From positions 1 to 12,742 of the forward strand of contig JAUWAH010000022.1 of NCBI GenBank assembly GCA_030602145.1: a DNA stretch of 12,742 nucleotides. Direction: 5' to 3'. The notes under the pieces were generated by a model that had not been told where the DNA came from, did not search any database, and worked only from the letters and a program-made list of their open reading frames with translations. The translations under genes and the position numbers were made by a program. This document shows, one piece after another, positions 6,864 to 12,742 of the stretch; position 1 is the stretch's first letter, and each line of letters opens with the position of its first letter. Source of the DNA: Desulfobulbus sp. Its GTDB lineage: Bacteria > Desulfobacterota > Desulfobulbia > Desulfobulbales > Desulfobulbaceae.

Positions 6864-6959
6864 TTAGAACTTGTAGGTGAATCCGACGGTCAGCAGGCTG
6901 GCCGAGGCGTCCGTAAACTTGCACTGGACCGAACCGTAGTCAACGCTGCGGCTCGTCTA
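6864..6959 (-). other. In-frame amber codon and 30-codon continuation of the FadL-like gene
   Basis: The FadL-like frame meets TAG at 6957-6959, then stays open for 30 codons to a TAA at 6864-6866. The continuation ends ASLLTVGFTYKF, with the alternating hydrophobic pattern and terminal Phe expected for the last beta-strand of an outer-membrane barrel. The natural C-terminus is therefore encoded beyond the amber codon, in the same frame, with no indel. Possible causes are a nonsense mutation, a base-call error, or readthrough by a suppressor or pyrrolysine tRNA. Confidence 0.85.
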
Positions 6960-8090
6960 GTAGTCGTAGAGGTAGGCGGCACCGATTTCCATATCCTGGT
7001 TGATTGTGTAGCGCACACCGGCGGAATAGAGCAGGGCGTCCGAGTCGGGCAGTTCAAAACCCAGGGTGCTGCTCGGCACGGGATTTTCGTCAATGGCGAA
7101 GCCGGCCATGAGAATCCAGTCGTTTTTCAGGTCACAGGTCAGGCTAAACCGCCAGGTGTCGGTGTCGGACCAGTGTTTGGGAACACCTCTGTCAAATACG
7201 TTGGTCAGAATCGGATTGCCCAGAGATCTCGGATAGGTGAAATCCAGATACTCATACTCGGACCAGTAGGTGCGGTCGTATTCCAACTCCACGGTCAACT
7301 GATCGAAGAAGGTATAGGAAACAGCCAATGCCAAAACCGCCGGCAGCGGAATCTCTACGCCGGTATCGCCGTTGTAAGGGGGGGGAACATTGGAACTCAG
7401 ACGGGCTTGCCCTTCGACATCCAGATCCACGTTGGAGCGGTAGGTAACCGCCAGGTTCATGTTCTCCACCGGCCGAACCGTCATGGCCAGATTGTATCCG
7501 GCCTCCAGGGTGTCGCCGTCCATGTCCCGGACGGCGGTGATGCCGGGAGACACCGTTCCGCCGCTCTTGACCTTGCCATCGACATAAATGCCCCGGACAC
7601 CTGCACCGACTGCAAAGCGATCATTGAATTTGTAGGCAAACGTCGGGTTGAACTCAAACACCTTGAGACTGAATTCTTCTGCAAAGGTGCGGGGATACGG
7701 GTCCTGCCACCGTTTCGACAAGCCGGCCGGAGCGGTCATCGAAAAGCCGAATCTAAGCCCGCTGTACTCGGGTGACACCGCAAACAGGGTGGGCAGCAGG
7801 AAGTTTTCGCTTTCGGAACTGCCGTTGAACGCACTGCTGCGTGTGTCGACATAATCGATCGAACTCAGGTGAATCCAGGTGGCGTTCGCCTCGACCTGGA
7901 AACGATTGTCCAGCCATGCCATGTTGGCAGGATTGTAATAACTGGCGTCGGCACCCGGCGTGTAGGCCACGTAGCTGCCGGAACGGGCGGTGGAATTCAC
8001 CGACTGTTCCGGAATACGGTATCCCGAGGCCATCACCGGCCCGGCGGTGGCCAGCAGGATCGCTCCCGCCACTCCCAGAGTCTTCTTCAT
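6957..8090 (-). CDS. FadL/OmpP1-like outer-membrane transport protein, amber-truncated
   Basis: FadL-family proteins are 14-strand barrels that carry long-chain fatty acids or other hydrophobic compounds across the outer membrane. The product up to the TAG is 377 residues. It has a signal peptide (1-21, cleavage likely after VMA) and a FadL-type N-terminus, SGYRIPEQSVNSTARSG, followed by SYYNPANMAWL. A series of amphipathic beta-strands follows, ending in AAYLYDY. The annotated frame stops at an amber codon that appears premature: 30 in-frame codons beyond it supply the last strand (see 6864-6959), which would give 408 codons. The ATG is preceded by AGGGGG seven bases away. It lies 43 bases after the acyl-CoA ligase on the same strand, with no terminator between, so the two probably form one operon. 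The exact substrate is unknown. Confidence 0.85.
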   Translation of the reverse strand: MKKTLGVAGAILLATAGPVMASGYRIPEQSVNSTARSGSYVAYTPGADASYYNPANMAWLDNRFQVEANATWIHLSSIDYVDTRSSAFNGSSESENFLLPTLFAVSPEYSGLRFGFSMTAPAGLSKRWQDPYPRTFAEEFSLKVFEFNPTFAYKFNDRFAVGAGVRGIYVDGKVKSGGTVSPGITAVRDMDGDTLEAGYNLAMTVRPVENMNLAVTYRSNVDLDVEGQARLSSNVPPPYNGDTGVEIPLPAVLALAVSYTFFDQLTVELEYDRTYWSEYEYLDFTYPRSLGNPILTNVFDRGVPKHWSDTDTWRFSLTCDLKNDWILMAGFAIDENPVPSSTLGFELPDSDALLYSAGVRYTINQDMEIGAAYLYDY

Positions 8091-8133
8091 TGTTCCCCCT
8101 TTTTTTATTGATGGTTGCGTTGGTACGGCCGGA

Positions 8134-9915
8134 CTACACCTGGATATTGTCGGCGGAATAGAGGTACCGCTTGATTTTGTGGGTGGCTGTCTTGACGAAG
8201 GGTTCGCGTCGCTCGAGCACTCTGGCAAGACGCGATGAGTTCGAAAGCTGTTCGTTGAGGCCGGTGCGCATCTCTTCCAGCAGATCGGCGATGTACCGAT
8301 GGCGCTGGGTCCGGTTCTGGCCGGCGGTCTTGGCATCGATGAATTCGTAATCCGGGTAGACCCAGGCTTCGAGCAACCCCCGGTTTTCCACCACCAGCGA
8401 CTCGACCACGAACGGATAGGCGTTGATCTTGTGCTCGATGGCCTCGGGATAGACATTCTCGCCGTTGGACAGGACGATCACCGACTTGGACCGCCCCTTG
8501 ATATGCAGGTTGCCGGCCCCATCGATGAGTCCGAGATCGCCCGTCTTGAGCCAGCCATCCTCGGTGAAGGTATCACGGGTGGCCTCCGGATCGTTGAGGT
8601 ACCCCTGCATGACGTTGCGGCCCCGGGCCAGCACCTCGCCAACGCCGGTCTCGGGATGGGGGTCGGCAATCCGGATCTCCACATTGGGAACCGGCTTACC
8701 GGTGGACCCGGGCCTGATGGTCGCGTCGCCGTGCGGACCACCGGCCAGTAAGGGAGCCGCCTCGGTCAGCCCGTAGCCGATGATGAAGGGAAAGCCGGCA
8801 TCGCGGAGAAAGGTTTCCACCTCGGGATTCAGGGCCGCTCCACCGATGCCCATCACCTGCAGACGACCACCGAAAAAAGCGTAGAGTTTGGCGCCGATCT
8901 TGCGGTAGATCACTTTTCGGCTGACGCTGAACCGGCAGAAGAAGCTGAGCATCGCGCTTTTTTCCACCGCCGGGGCCACCCGCTTCTTGAAAATTTTCTC
9001 GATGATCAGGGGCACCACCAGCATGACGTGCGGCTGTTCCGTCTCGCAGATCTTCTGCAGGATGGCCGGTGTCGGGGTCTTGCCGGCATAAACCGTCCGG
9101 CACCCCTTCAGGATCGGCAGCAGGAAGCCGACCGTGAACTCATAGGTATGGGAAATGGGCAGGACGGACAGAAAGACCCAGCCCGGTTCGATCCGCATGA
9201 CCCCGCCGGCCGAATAGGCGTTGGCGCAGAGGTTGGCGTGGCTGAGCATGACCGCCTTGGAAAAACCCGAGGTCCCCGAGGTATACAGAATGGCGGCGAG
9301 ATCCTCGGTGTGCACCTTGGGAAACTCGAGGGTTTCGTTACGGGCCGCCTCACCGAACTCAGCCATGGCCTCGGCGAGAAAATCGCTGAAAGTGGTCAGG
9401 GTGATGAGGCCGGTATTGTCGCGGTAATCGTCGAAGGTGACAACATGCTTCAACTGCTGCTTGAGATCGTAGATCTTTTCGATCTGGCGCTGGGTAAGAA
9501 AGATGACATCGCAACGCATTTCACCGAGGATGTGATGGACGTCGGCCTCGGGCAGGTCGGGAAAAATGGGGACCGTGCTGGCACCGAGGCGGACCACCGC
9601 CAGATAGACGGTGCCCCAGTGATGCGAGTTTTCGCCGAGCAGGGCCACCCTGTCACCCTGCTTGACCCCCAATCGGCGCAGATGGGCGGCGATGGCAAGA
9701 ATGCGCTCATGGAAGGATTTGTAGGAAAGCGATTCCTCCAGGGCCATGCCGATGGCCGGCAGATGACGGTATCTGCGGCAACTGATATCCACCAGATCAT
9801 TGAGTGTCGTGGCGTTTTCCTGGATCACCGGCAGATATTCGCCGGTCTTTTGATCAGCAGCACTCTCCCCAATTGCGTTCTGTGTTTGCATGGCTGTATC
9901 TGGTGATTTCTGCAT
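8134..9915 (-). CDS. AMP-forming long-chain acyl-CoA ligase (FadD-like)
   Basis: This 593-residue member of the ANL superfamily activates carboxylic acids, probably fatty acids, to acyl-CoA through an acyl-AMP intermediate. Visible motifs are the P-loop YTSGTSGFSKAVMLSH (211-226), the ATP/AMP motif YGLTE (381-385), GWLKTGD (454-460), the hinge region GRSKSVIVLSNGENVYP (474-490), and the C-terminal lysine motif THKIKRYLY with Lys580 or Lys582 as catalytic candidate. The P-loop differs from the usual TSGTTGxPKGVM in having FSKA. The start ATG at 9913-9915 is chosen for GGGAGA six bases upstream; the frame is open further upstream but that extension is low-complexity and unlike the family. It ends with TAG, here a natural end just after the lysine motif. 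The FadL-like gene follows in the same direction, which supports a fatty-acid role. Confidence 0.9.
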   Translation of the reverse strand: MQKSPDTAMQTQNAIGESAADQKTGEYLPVIQENATTLNDLVDISCRRYRHLPAIGMALEESLSYKSFHERILAIAAHLRRLGVKQGDRVALLGENSHHWGTVYLAVVRLGASTVPIFPDLPEADVHHILGEMRCDVIFLTQRQIEKIYDLKQQLKHVVTFDDYRDNTGLITLTTFSDFLAEAMAEFGEAARNETLEFPKVHTEDLAAILYTSGTSGFSKAVMLSHANLCANAYSAGGVMRIEPGWVFLSVLPISHTYEFTVGFLLPILKGCRTVYAGKTPTPAILQKICETEQPHVMLVVPLIIEKIFKKRVAPAVEKSAMLSFFCRFSVSRKVIYRKIGAKLYAFFGGRLQVMGIGGAALNPEVETFLRDAGFPFIIGYGLTEAAPLLAGGPHGDATIRPGSTGKPVPNVEIRIADPHPETGVGEVLARGRNVMQGYLNDPEATRDTFTEDGWLKTGDLGLIDGAGNLHIKGRSKSVIVLSNGENVYPEAIEHKINAYPFVVESLVVENRGLLEAWVYPDYEFIDAKTAGQNRTQRHRYIADLLEEMRTGLNEQLSNSSRLARVLERREPFVKTATHKIKRYLYSADNIQV

Positions 9916-9964
9916 ATTTTTCTCCCGATCCAATAATAAGATCCCCGGCAAGCTGCCGCTGGCC

Positions 9965-9993
9965 TGTTTACCATAAGCACTGGTGTTTTTCAA
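9965..9993 (-). promoter_or_regulatory. Candidate sigma70 promoter for the acyl-CoA ligase
   Basis: On the minus strand TTGAAA (9988-9993), 17 bases, then TAAACA (9965-9970). Transcription would start about 40 bases before the ATG. The -10 match is modest, so this is tentative. Confidence 0.4.
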
Positions 9994-10011
9994 AGAAAAC
10001 GGGCAATTCGC

Positions 10012-10041
10012 TTGACAGGTCAAAGCACCAGCAAGTAAATT
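10012..10041 (+). promoter_or_regulatory. Candidate sigma70 promoter of the D-Ala-D-Ala peptidase, with palindromic -35
   Basis: A perfect TTGACA (10012-10017), 18 bases, then TAAATT (10036-10041, 4 of 6). The -35 box lies inside the perfect inverted repeat TTGAC-AG-GTCAA (10012-10023), a possible operator. Initiation near 10048 would leave a leader of about 30 bases before the ATG. Confidence 0.5.
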
Positions 10042-10076
10042 TTTAGCAGGATGCCCACTTTCCTTCAACCGCTCCC

Positions 10077-11309
10077 ATGGTCCGTATGCGACATCACATA
10101 ATTTTTGCCCTCCTGCTGTTTGCTGGCGTGGTCTTTCTTGTCCGGCCGGTACAGGCTGTCCAACCCGCGGCTCAGATCGCCCAGAAAACCGCAAAAACCT
10201 CAACAGTCGCTTCGCCGACCAAGACCACCGCGGTCCTCGCCACCGCCAAGAAACAGTCTGCGACGACATCTGCCTCGACCACGAAGAACACCCCGAAGCC
10301 GCAAACGAAGAAAACCGTCAACCAACCGGATACAGCCAAGAAAGGAAAACTTGCCGCTGGTATCGGACAGACGCGGCCAAGCAAGCCGAAGACGGCAGCG
10401 GCTTCCAAGCAGCCAGCAGGCAAGAAGTCTACCGCACGGCAGAAGCCGAAGAAATCGCAGACCGTGGCAGCGGCCCCAACGAAAGCCAAACCGTCGGCAA
10501 CCGGTCCGGCAACCGGGCCGCTGACGACCGTCGACAAGATGATCAGTTCGCGCAGCGCCATCATCATGGACGCTCGCACCGGTGAAGAACTGTATGCCAA
10601 GTCTCCGGACAATCCCCGCCAGCCCGCCTCGACAATCAAAATCATCACCGGAATGATTGCCCTGAAATCATTGAAAAATGATGAGGTGGTCGATGTCAGC
10701 CACTACGCCGCCGGCATGCCCAGTTCAAAAATTCACCTCGATCCTGCCAAGCAGTACCGTGCCAACGACCTGATCAACGCCGTGCTGCTTTCTTCTGCCA
10801 ACGATGCCAGTGTTGCCCTGGCGGAAAAGATCGCCGGCAGCGAAGAGAAGTTCGCCAACCTGATGACCATTTCCGCCCGCATGTGGGGGGCGCGCAACAC
10901 CGTCTGCCGTACCGCCTCGGGCCTCACGGCGGTCGGCCAGCAATCCACGGCCCGCGACCTCGCCAACCTCTTCAGGTATGCCATGCAGGACGACGAGTTT
11001 GCCCGCCGCATGCATGAGAAGTTTATCTCCACCTCCTACGGCAAGGTTTTGCGCAATCACAACAAGGCCCTGTGGCGTCTGGATGGAGCCATCGGCGGCA
11101 AAACAGGCTACACCATCGCCGCCCGCCAAACCTATGTCGGCCAGTTCAGCCGCGACGACCAGACCATTGTAGTGGCAATCATGGGAAGCGAGTCCATGTG
11201 GGCTGACCTGGAAAAACTGGTCGACTACGGTTTCCGGAAGAAAAAAGCCGAGCAACTGGCCCGATTGCAGCCCAGCACAGCGGCAGCCTCCTCCAGCCGG
11301 ATCAACTGA
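10077..11309 (+). CDS. D-Ala-D-Ala carboxypeptidase/endopeptidase (S11 family) with lysine-rich linker
   Basis: This is a periplasmic low-molecular-weight penicillin-binding protein that trims peptidoglycan stem peptides or cross-links. Of 410 residues, about 1-27 are a signal peptide (MRHHIIFALLLFAGVVF, cleavage near VQA). Residues 28-150 form a low-complexity Lys/Thr/Ala/Pro linker with about 22 Lys and almost no acidic residues. The catalytic domain (about 155-388) has STIK (Ser185 nucleophile, Lys188), SAN (240-242) and KTG (342-344). The C-terminal PBP5-type domain is missing; a short Ala/Ser tail ends the protein, so it resembles the PBP7 type as much as DacA. No good ribosome-binding site precedes the ATG at 10077; a second ATG at 10086 is an equal alternative. 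It is divergent from the acyl-CoA ligase and has its own promoter and terminator. Confidence 0.9.
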   Translation: MVRMRHHIIFALLLFAGVVFLVRPVQAVQPAAQIAQKTAKTSTVASPTKTTAVLATAKKQSATTSASTTKNTPKPQTKKTVNQPDTAKKGKLAAGIGQTRPSKPKTAAASKQPAGKKSTARQKPKKSQTVAAAPTKAKPSATGPATGPLTTVDKMISSRSAIIMDARTGEELYAKSPDNPRQPASTIKIITGMIALKSLKNDEVVDVSHYAAGMPSSKIHLDPAKQYRANDLINAVLLSSANDASVALAEKIAGSEEKFANLMTISARMWGARNTVCRTASGLTAVGQQSTARDLANLFRYAMQDDEFARRMHEKFISTSYGKVLRNHNKALWRLDGAIGGKTGYTIAARQTYVGQFSRDDQTIVVAIMGSESMWADLEKLVDYGFRKKKAEQLARLQPSTAAASSSRIN

Positions 11310-11330
11310 GCACCCGCACACACCGCGAAT

Positions 11331-11364
11331 AAAAAAAAGGCCCGCGTTGCCGCAGGCCTTTTTT
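11331..11364. terminator. Two-way intrinsic terminator between convergent genes
   Basis: GGCC/GGCC arms with an inner GCG/CGC pair are flanked by eight A on the left and six T on the right, so the hairpin can end transcription from both sides. On the minus strand the single mismatch becomes a G-U pair and the loop is GCAA, a stable GNRA tetraloop followed by eight T. It serves the receiver gene best and the peptidase gene second. Confidence 0.88.
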
Positions 11365-11387
11365 GTTTTCTCTCAACAATCCAGCGA

Positions 11388-11759
11388 TCAATCCGGAGCA
11401 ATCTGCTTACGGACCAAAGCCAGGAAGGCGTCCCGCTTGAATGGTTTTTCCAAGGTGGCTATATCCCCCAGATATCCGGCCATGGTCAGGTAGCGTTCCG
11501 CCTTGATGGCACCACCACCGGAAATGGCCAGGATTTTCAGGTCGGGATAATCACGCACCAACTCCATGATGAATTTCAGACCATCCTTCACCGGCATGAT
11601 CATGTCGGTGATGACCAGGTCAAAGGCGTACCGTCCCACCTGGGCCAGACCATCCTCCCCATTTTCCGCCGTGTGGACGGTATAGCCTTCCTGCTCCAGC
11701 ATCTGAGTGAGCATGGTGCGTATCTGCACTTCGTCGTCAACCACCAGGATTCGTTTCAA
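11388..11759 (-). CDS. Stand-alone CheY-like response-regulator receiver protein
   Basis: This 123-residue single receiver domain has no output domain. The acidic pair Asp8/Asp9 (LVVDDE), phospho-acceptor Asp52 (ITDMIMP), the Ser80 switch residue (ISGGG) and Lys105 (LEKPF) are all present, so it should be phosphorylatable by a histidine kinase. No kinase lies in the window, so its partner is unknown. The start is TTG at 11757-11759: an in-frame TAG sits two codons upstream, and the domain begins KRILVVDDE, so no other start fits. AAAGGAG lies about 10 bases before it. It converges on the peptidase gene and shares a terminator with it. There is no evidence that it belongs to chemotaxis. Confidence 0.92.
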   Translation of the reverse strand: MKRILVVDDEVQIRTMLTQMLEQEGYTVHTAENGEDGLAQVGRYAFDLVITDMIMPVKDGLKFIMELVRDYPDLKILAISGGGAIKAERYLTMAGYLGDIATLEKPFKRDAFLALVRKQIAPD

Positions 11760-11765
11760 GAACTA

Positions 11766-12061
11766 CCCGCTCCTTTGCTCGTCCGCTCTTTGTTCATGTT
11801 CCGTGTATCCTACAAGCCCCCCCAAGTCGATTCAACAGCTTTTTCGCCGAATCCTTATTTTTGATGGTTCAGTTAACAGTCGAGTGCTGTCGTATCGACA
11901 AGTAAGATGAGAAGAACAATCTCTTCATCATTCCGGAGAGTTCTCCTTCAGCTCGCCTCGCGTTTTTCTTCTTCCGGAATCGATCAAGCTTGTCCCTTTT
12001 TGCAACAGATTGTTTTTACGTGCGAAACATTATGCTTTCCGGATTTGCCAGCAGAATGTTG
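11766..12061. other. Noncoding stretch upstream of the receiver gene
   Basis: About 300 bases without a recognisable gene. It holds a candidate promoter (11807-11835), a run of seven C (11817-11823) and the inverted repeat TGTCG-TAT-CGACA (11888-11900). It also holds GGAGA-GT-TCTCC (11935-11946) and three copies of TTCCGGA (11931, 11972, 12037). A 20-codon minus-strand frame at 11869-11931 has an AAGGAG 11 bases upstream but no other support. No clear terminator for the DUF1566-type gene was seen here. Confidence 0.5.
11807..11835 (-). promoter_or_regulatory. Candidate sigma70 promoter of the receiver gene
   Basis: On the minus strand TTGAAT (11830-11835), exactly 17 bases, then TAGGAT (11807-11812); each box matches 4 of 6. 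Initiation would fall about 40 bases before the TTG start. Confidence 0.45.
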
Positions 12062-12727
12062 TCATTGATCCGTTCGGCACAACCGCCCGAAACCACCGGG
12101 AATAGTCCCCGAAGACCAGAAAGCCCGGCCCTGTTTGAAGTCGACAAACCATTGTCCGCCGGGCTTCCTGACGGCATCGACAAAAACAAACGGTTGTTCC
12201 GGGCCGAAGCAGGGGTGCAGATATTGATGGGTTGGCGCCTTCTCCCGTTCCAGCAGGGAAAGGGCCTCGGCCATCGAGGGCAGCCGCCAGTCGTCATATC
12301 CGGCAAAACGCTCCCTGTTGATCCGGTCGATCTCACGGCGCATGGACCGGTGGCTCATGATGTCCAGGCCGCCCCGCTGCCACATCAGGCCCGTCACCCT
12401 GTCGGTCACCGTCAGGCCGTCGCCGTTGTCGACCAGCGCCTTGGCAAACCGGCCGTCGGGATTACGTTCCTGCTCGGCAAAATCAAACCGGGCGATCAGG
12501 TCAACCACGTCCTCCTCGGCCATCTCGGCGGCCTGAGCGGGCAGCACGACCTGTGCCGGCACGGTCAGGACGGCATCCCTGCCCGGAAGATCGCTGACCA
12601 CCCGGACCGGGGTCTCTTCGCTGTCCAGCACAATCACCTTGGAGTCATCATCGCTCTCCACCACGTTGACGAGCAACCACTGCTTGAGTTCCTCGTTGAT
12701 CGGGTGGCTTCGTTCGAACAGGGCCAC
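12062..12727 (-). CDS. DUF1566/Lcl C-terminal domain protein (N-terminus uncertain)
   Basis: The C-terminal part (about residues 99-221) is a DUF1566/Lcl-type domain. It shows VDNGDGLTVTDRVTGLMWQR, GYDDWRLPSMAEALSLL (143-159), FWSS (203-206) and a final RLCRTD. In other proteins this domain often occurs in secreted or surface proteins, and the Legionella Lcl version binds host glycans; no precise role can be given here. The N-terminal 98 residues (for example QWLLVNVVES and VIVLDSEETPVRVV) are not a domain I recognise. No signal peptide is seen, so a cytoplasmic location is possible. The called start is GTG at 12725-12727, with AAGGA 10 bases upstream. The frame, however, stays open to the window edge at 12742, so the gene could begin outside. 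The repeated DW/WSS motifs and the CR ending support the family call. Confidence 0.7.
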   Translation of the reverse strand: MALFERSHPINEELKQWLLVNVVESDDDSKVIVLDSEETPVRVVSDLPGRDAVLTVPAQVVLPAQAAEMAEEDVVDLIARFDFAEQERNPDGRFAKALVDNGDGLTVTDRVTGLMWQRGGLDIMSHRSMRREIDRINRERFAGYDDWRLPSMAEALSLLEREKAPTHQYLHPCFGPEQPFVFVDAVRKPGGQWFVDFKQGRAFWSSGTIPGGFGRLCRTDQ

Positions 12728-12742
12728 CTTGCCCTGTTCCTT

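Noticed and set aside
6027..7775. A 582-codon plus-strand frame covering the M50 gene and the FadL region
   Set aside because: It is out of frame with the clear M50 protein and antisense to the FadL-like gene; it shows no domain.
9916..10269. N-terminal extension of the acyl-CoA ligase by 118 codons
   Set aside because: The extension is compositionally odd, overlaps the peptidase start and both promoters, and the ATG at 9915 has a proper ribosome-binding site.
11869..11931. 20-codon minus-strand small ORF with AAGGAG upstream
   Set aside because: The spacing of 11 bases is long, the peptide has no recognisable feature, and nothing else supports translation.
1..12742. CRISPR arrays, insertion sequences, integrases, phage or toxin-antitoxin genes
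   Set aside because: None was seen; no regularly spaced repeats and no transposase-like or toxin-like coding sequence.

Overview
The window reads as a GC-rich chromosomal segment from a Gram-negative bacterium, most likely a member of the Desulfobacterota close to Desulfobulbales. That placement is an inference. It rests on a tRNA nucleotidyltransferase fused to DHH and CBS domains, a FadL-type outer-membrane protein paired with an acyl-CoA ligase, and a DUF1566/Lcl-type protein. It also rests on the gene order rimP-nusA-ylxR-infB. There is no CRISPR array, insertion sequence or phage gene, and most of the window is housekeeping sequence.

Left part (1-3063, minus strand): the transcription/translation operon rimP, nusA, ylxR and infB, with infB cut by the window edge. 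The genes are tightly packed: TGATG stop/start overlaps at both ylxR junctions and a 3-base gap between rimP and nusA. Upstream lies a tRNA-Gly(CCC) gene with its own sigma70-like promoter and intrinsic terminator, so the operon sits behind a tRNA gene, as it sits behind metY in E. coli.

Middle (3064-6737, plus strand): a divergent promoter drives an 894-residue DHH-CBS-CBS-tRNA nucleotidyltransferase fusion. Its -10 box ends 7 bases before the ATG, which predicts a leaderless mRNA. A small site-2 protease-family (M50) membrane metalloprotease follows.

Right-middle (6707-9993, minus strand): an AMP-forming acyl-CoA ligase is followed 43 bases later by a FadL-like outer-membrane channel, a probable fatty-acid or hydrophobic-substrate uptake and activation pair. 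The FadL-like gene has an in-frame amber codon. Beyond it, 30 more codons restore the expected last beta-strand with a terminal Phe. This is the most notable observation in the window. The transcription unit ends at a strong terminator.

Right (10012-12742): a plus-strand penicillin-binding D-Ala-D-Ala peptidase with a long lysine-rich linker converges on a minus-strand orphan CheY-like receiver, and a two-way terminator separates them. A noncoding stretch of about 300 bases with a candidate promoter follows. Last comes a minus-strand DUF1566/Lcl-type protein whose frame is open to the right edge.

I did not find a clearly new multi-gene system. The best leads are the amber codon in the FadL-like gene, the predicted leaderless fusion gene and the cationic linker of the peptidase.
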